Shown here: positions 14,253 to 15,318 of the stretch, piece by piece
Position numbering within the stretch: position 1 is the first letter of the stretch
How the letters are laid out: every line of letters begins with the position of its first letter
Assembly: GCA_947631375.1 (NCBI GenBank)
Contig: CANRLD010000019.1
Location: 1-15,318 of the forward strand
Length of the DNA: 15,318 nt
Origin: an uncultured Methylophaga sp.
GTDB lineage: Bacteria; Pseudomonadota; Gammaproteobacteria; Nitrosococcales; Methylophagaceae
Direction: 5' to 3'
Translations under genes and position numbers: made by a program
Notes under the pieces: generated by a model
What the model was told of the DNA's origin: nothing
What the model saw: only the letters and a program-made list of their open reading frames with translations
Database searches by the model: none

Positions 14253-15318
14253 ATGGCAGACAAGAAGTTGACGACCCGCAGTGGAGCGCCTGTTGTTAAT
14301 AATCAGGACACATTGACCGCTGGGCCGCGTGGACCAGCATTATTGCAGGATGTTTGGCTGCTGGAAAAATTGGCGCATTTTGATCGCGAAGTGATTCCTG
14401 AGCGGCGGATGCATGCCAAAGGATCAGGGGCATTTGGCAGTTTTACCGTCACCAACGATATCAGCAAATACACACGAGCCAAGATTTTTTCACAAGTTGG
14501 CAAAGAAACAGCGTTGTTCGCCCGGTTTTCAACCGTTGCCGGCGAACGCGGTGCCGCCGATGCCGAGCGTGATATTCGTGGCTTTGCTGTAAAGTTTTAC
14601 ACGGAAGAAGGCAATTGGGACTTGGTCGGTAATAATACGCCGGTGTTCTTTTTTCGCGATCCATTGAAATTCCCGGATCTGAATCATGCGGTAAAACGTG
14701 ATCCAAAAACCAATTTACGCAGCGCACAAAACAACTGGGATTTCTGGACGCTGTTACCCGAAGCGTTGCATCAGATCACCATTGTGATGAGTGATCGCGG
14801 GATCCCCAAAAGCTATCGGCATATGCATGGTTTTGGCAGCCATACCTACAGCTTTATTAACGCTGAAAATGAACGTTTCTGGGTGAAGTTCCATTTTGTC
14901 TGCCAGCAGGGGATTGAAAACCTGAGTGATGAGCAGGCCGGAAACATTATTGGTGAAGATCGCGAAAGCCATCAACGGGATTTATTTGATGCAATCGAGC
15001 GAGGTGACTATCCGCGCTGGGCATTGAAAGTACAGATCATGCCGGAAAAAGAAGCAGATGATTATCATATTCATCCCTTTGATTTGACCAAAGTCTGGCC
15101 ACATAAAGACTATCCTTTGATTGATGTCGGGGTGATGGAGCTTAACCGTAATCCGGAAAACTATTATGCTGATGTTGAACAAGCTGCCTTTACTCCGGCA
15201 AACGTTGTACCGGGCATCGGTTTTTCACCCGATAAAATGTTGCAAGGCCGGTTATTTTCGTATGGCGATGCCCAGCGTTATCGGCTTGGGGTCAATCATC
15301 ACCAGATCCCGGTGAATG
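14253..15318 (+). CDS. katA: Small-subunit haem catalase (KatA type), 3'-truncated
   Basis: The first 355 residues of a monofunctional haem catalase, which splits hydrogen peroxide into water and oxygen; the window ends inside the gene. Catalytic His54 (RRMHAKGSGAFG), Asn127 (DLVGNNTPVFF) and the haem-ligand Tyr337 (RLFSYGDAQRYRLG) occupy the bovine catalase positions minus 21, with no gap over that span. The short N-terminus is typical of small-subunit clade enzymes; the missing end prevents a check for a C-terminal flavodoxin-like domain. GGAG lies 6 bases before the ATG at 14253; in-frame ATGs at 14247 and 14232 have no suitable ribosome site. A TATAGT at 14194-14199 is a possible -10. Together with peroxiredoxin and gor it supports strong peroxide exposure. 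Confidence 0.97.
   Translation, partial: MADKKLTTRSGAPVVNNQDTLTAGPRGPALLQDVWLLEKLAHFDREVIPERRMHAKGSGAFGSFTVTNDISKYTRAKIFSQVGKETALFARFSTVAGERGAADAERDIRGFAVKFYTEEGNWDLVGNNTPVFFFRDPLKFPDLNHAVKRDPKTNLRSAQNNWDFWTLLPEALHQITIVMSDRGIPKSYRHMHGFGSHTYSFINAENERFWVKFHFVCQQGIENLSDEQAGNIIGEDRESHQRDLFDAIERGDYPRWALKVQIMPEKEADDYHIHPFDLTKVWPHKDYPLIDVGVMELNRNPENYYADVEQAAFTPANVVPGIGFSPDKMLQGRLFSYGDAQRYRLGVNHHQIPVN

Overview
The window (15,318 bp, moderate GC by eye) looks like chromosome from a motile, aerobic gammaproteobacterium. Reasons: an E. coli-like Cfa with the same spacing of all catalytic residues, a PhoP/PhoQ-like two-component pair, an Aer-type energy-taxis receptor behind a sigma-28 promoter, glutathione reductase, a glutathione-type peroxiredoxin and a small-subunit catalase. 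A 23-residue PqqA precursor peptide shows that the organism makes or uses the cofactor PQQ. A methylotroph of the Methylophaga kind would fit, but that is inference and not proven by the sequence.

Layout. (i) 1-1257, +: 3' part of a sigma-54-dependent response regulator, cut by the window start at its phospho-acceptor Asp. It meets a convergent, exported WG-repeat protein (1254-2393, -) with the two stop codons sharing TTAA. (ii) 2505-4707, -: peroxiredoxin, terminator, glutathione reductase (gor), pqqA, terminator. (iii) 4823-7614, -: 5-formyltetrahydrofolate cyclo-ligase followed after 17 bp by a four-domain REC-EAL-GAF-GGDEF cyclic-di-GMP enzyme. (iv) 7823-11114: an envelope-sensing module. 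Two paralogous PepSY proteins lie on + , each with its own terminator. A third PepSY gene with an OmpR-family regulator and a PhoQ-like kinase forms a tight operon on -. Similar direct-repeat AT-rich boxes precede all three transcription units. (v) 11138-12820, -: PAS-containing Aer-like chemoreceptor with a near-consensus sigma-28 promoter. (vi) 12931-15318, +: cyclopropane fatty acid synthase, then a catalase cut by the window end.

How the genes fit together. Peroxiredoxin, glutathione reductase and catalase cover peroxide removal, and Cfa protects membrane lipids. The Aer-like receptor and the dual cyclic-di-GMP protein link redox or nutrient state to swimming and surface behaviour. The PepSY/two-component block is probably a self-regulating envelope stress or cation/peptide sensor. 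The most notable item is the isolated pqqA, which lies between gor and a strong terminator with no other pqq gene in view.

No gene-free stretch exceeds 300 bp. The longest is 7615-7879 (265 bp), the divergent promoter region between the folate cyclo-ligase and the first PepSY gene. No tRNA, rRNA, insertion sequence, CRISPR array or prophage feature was seen.
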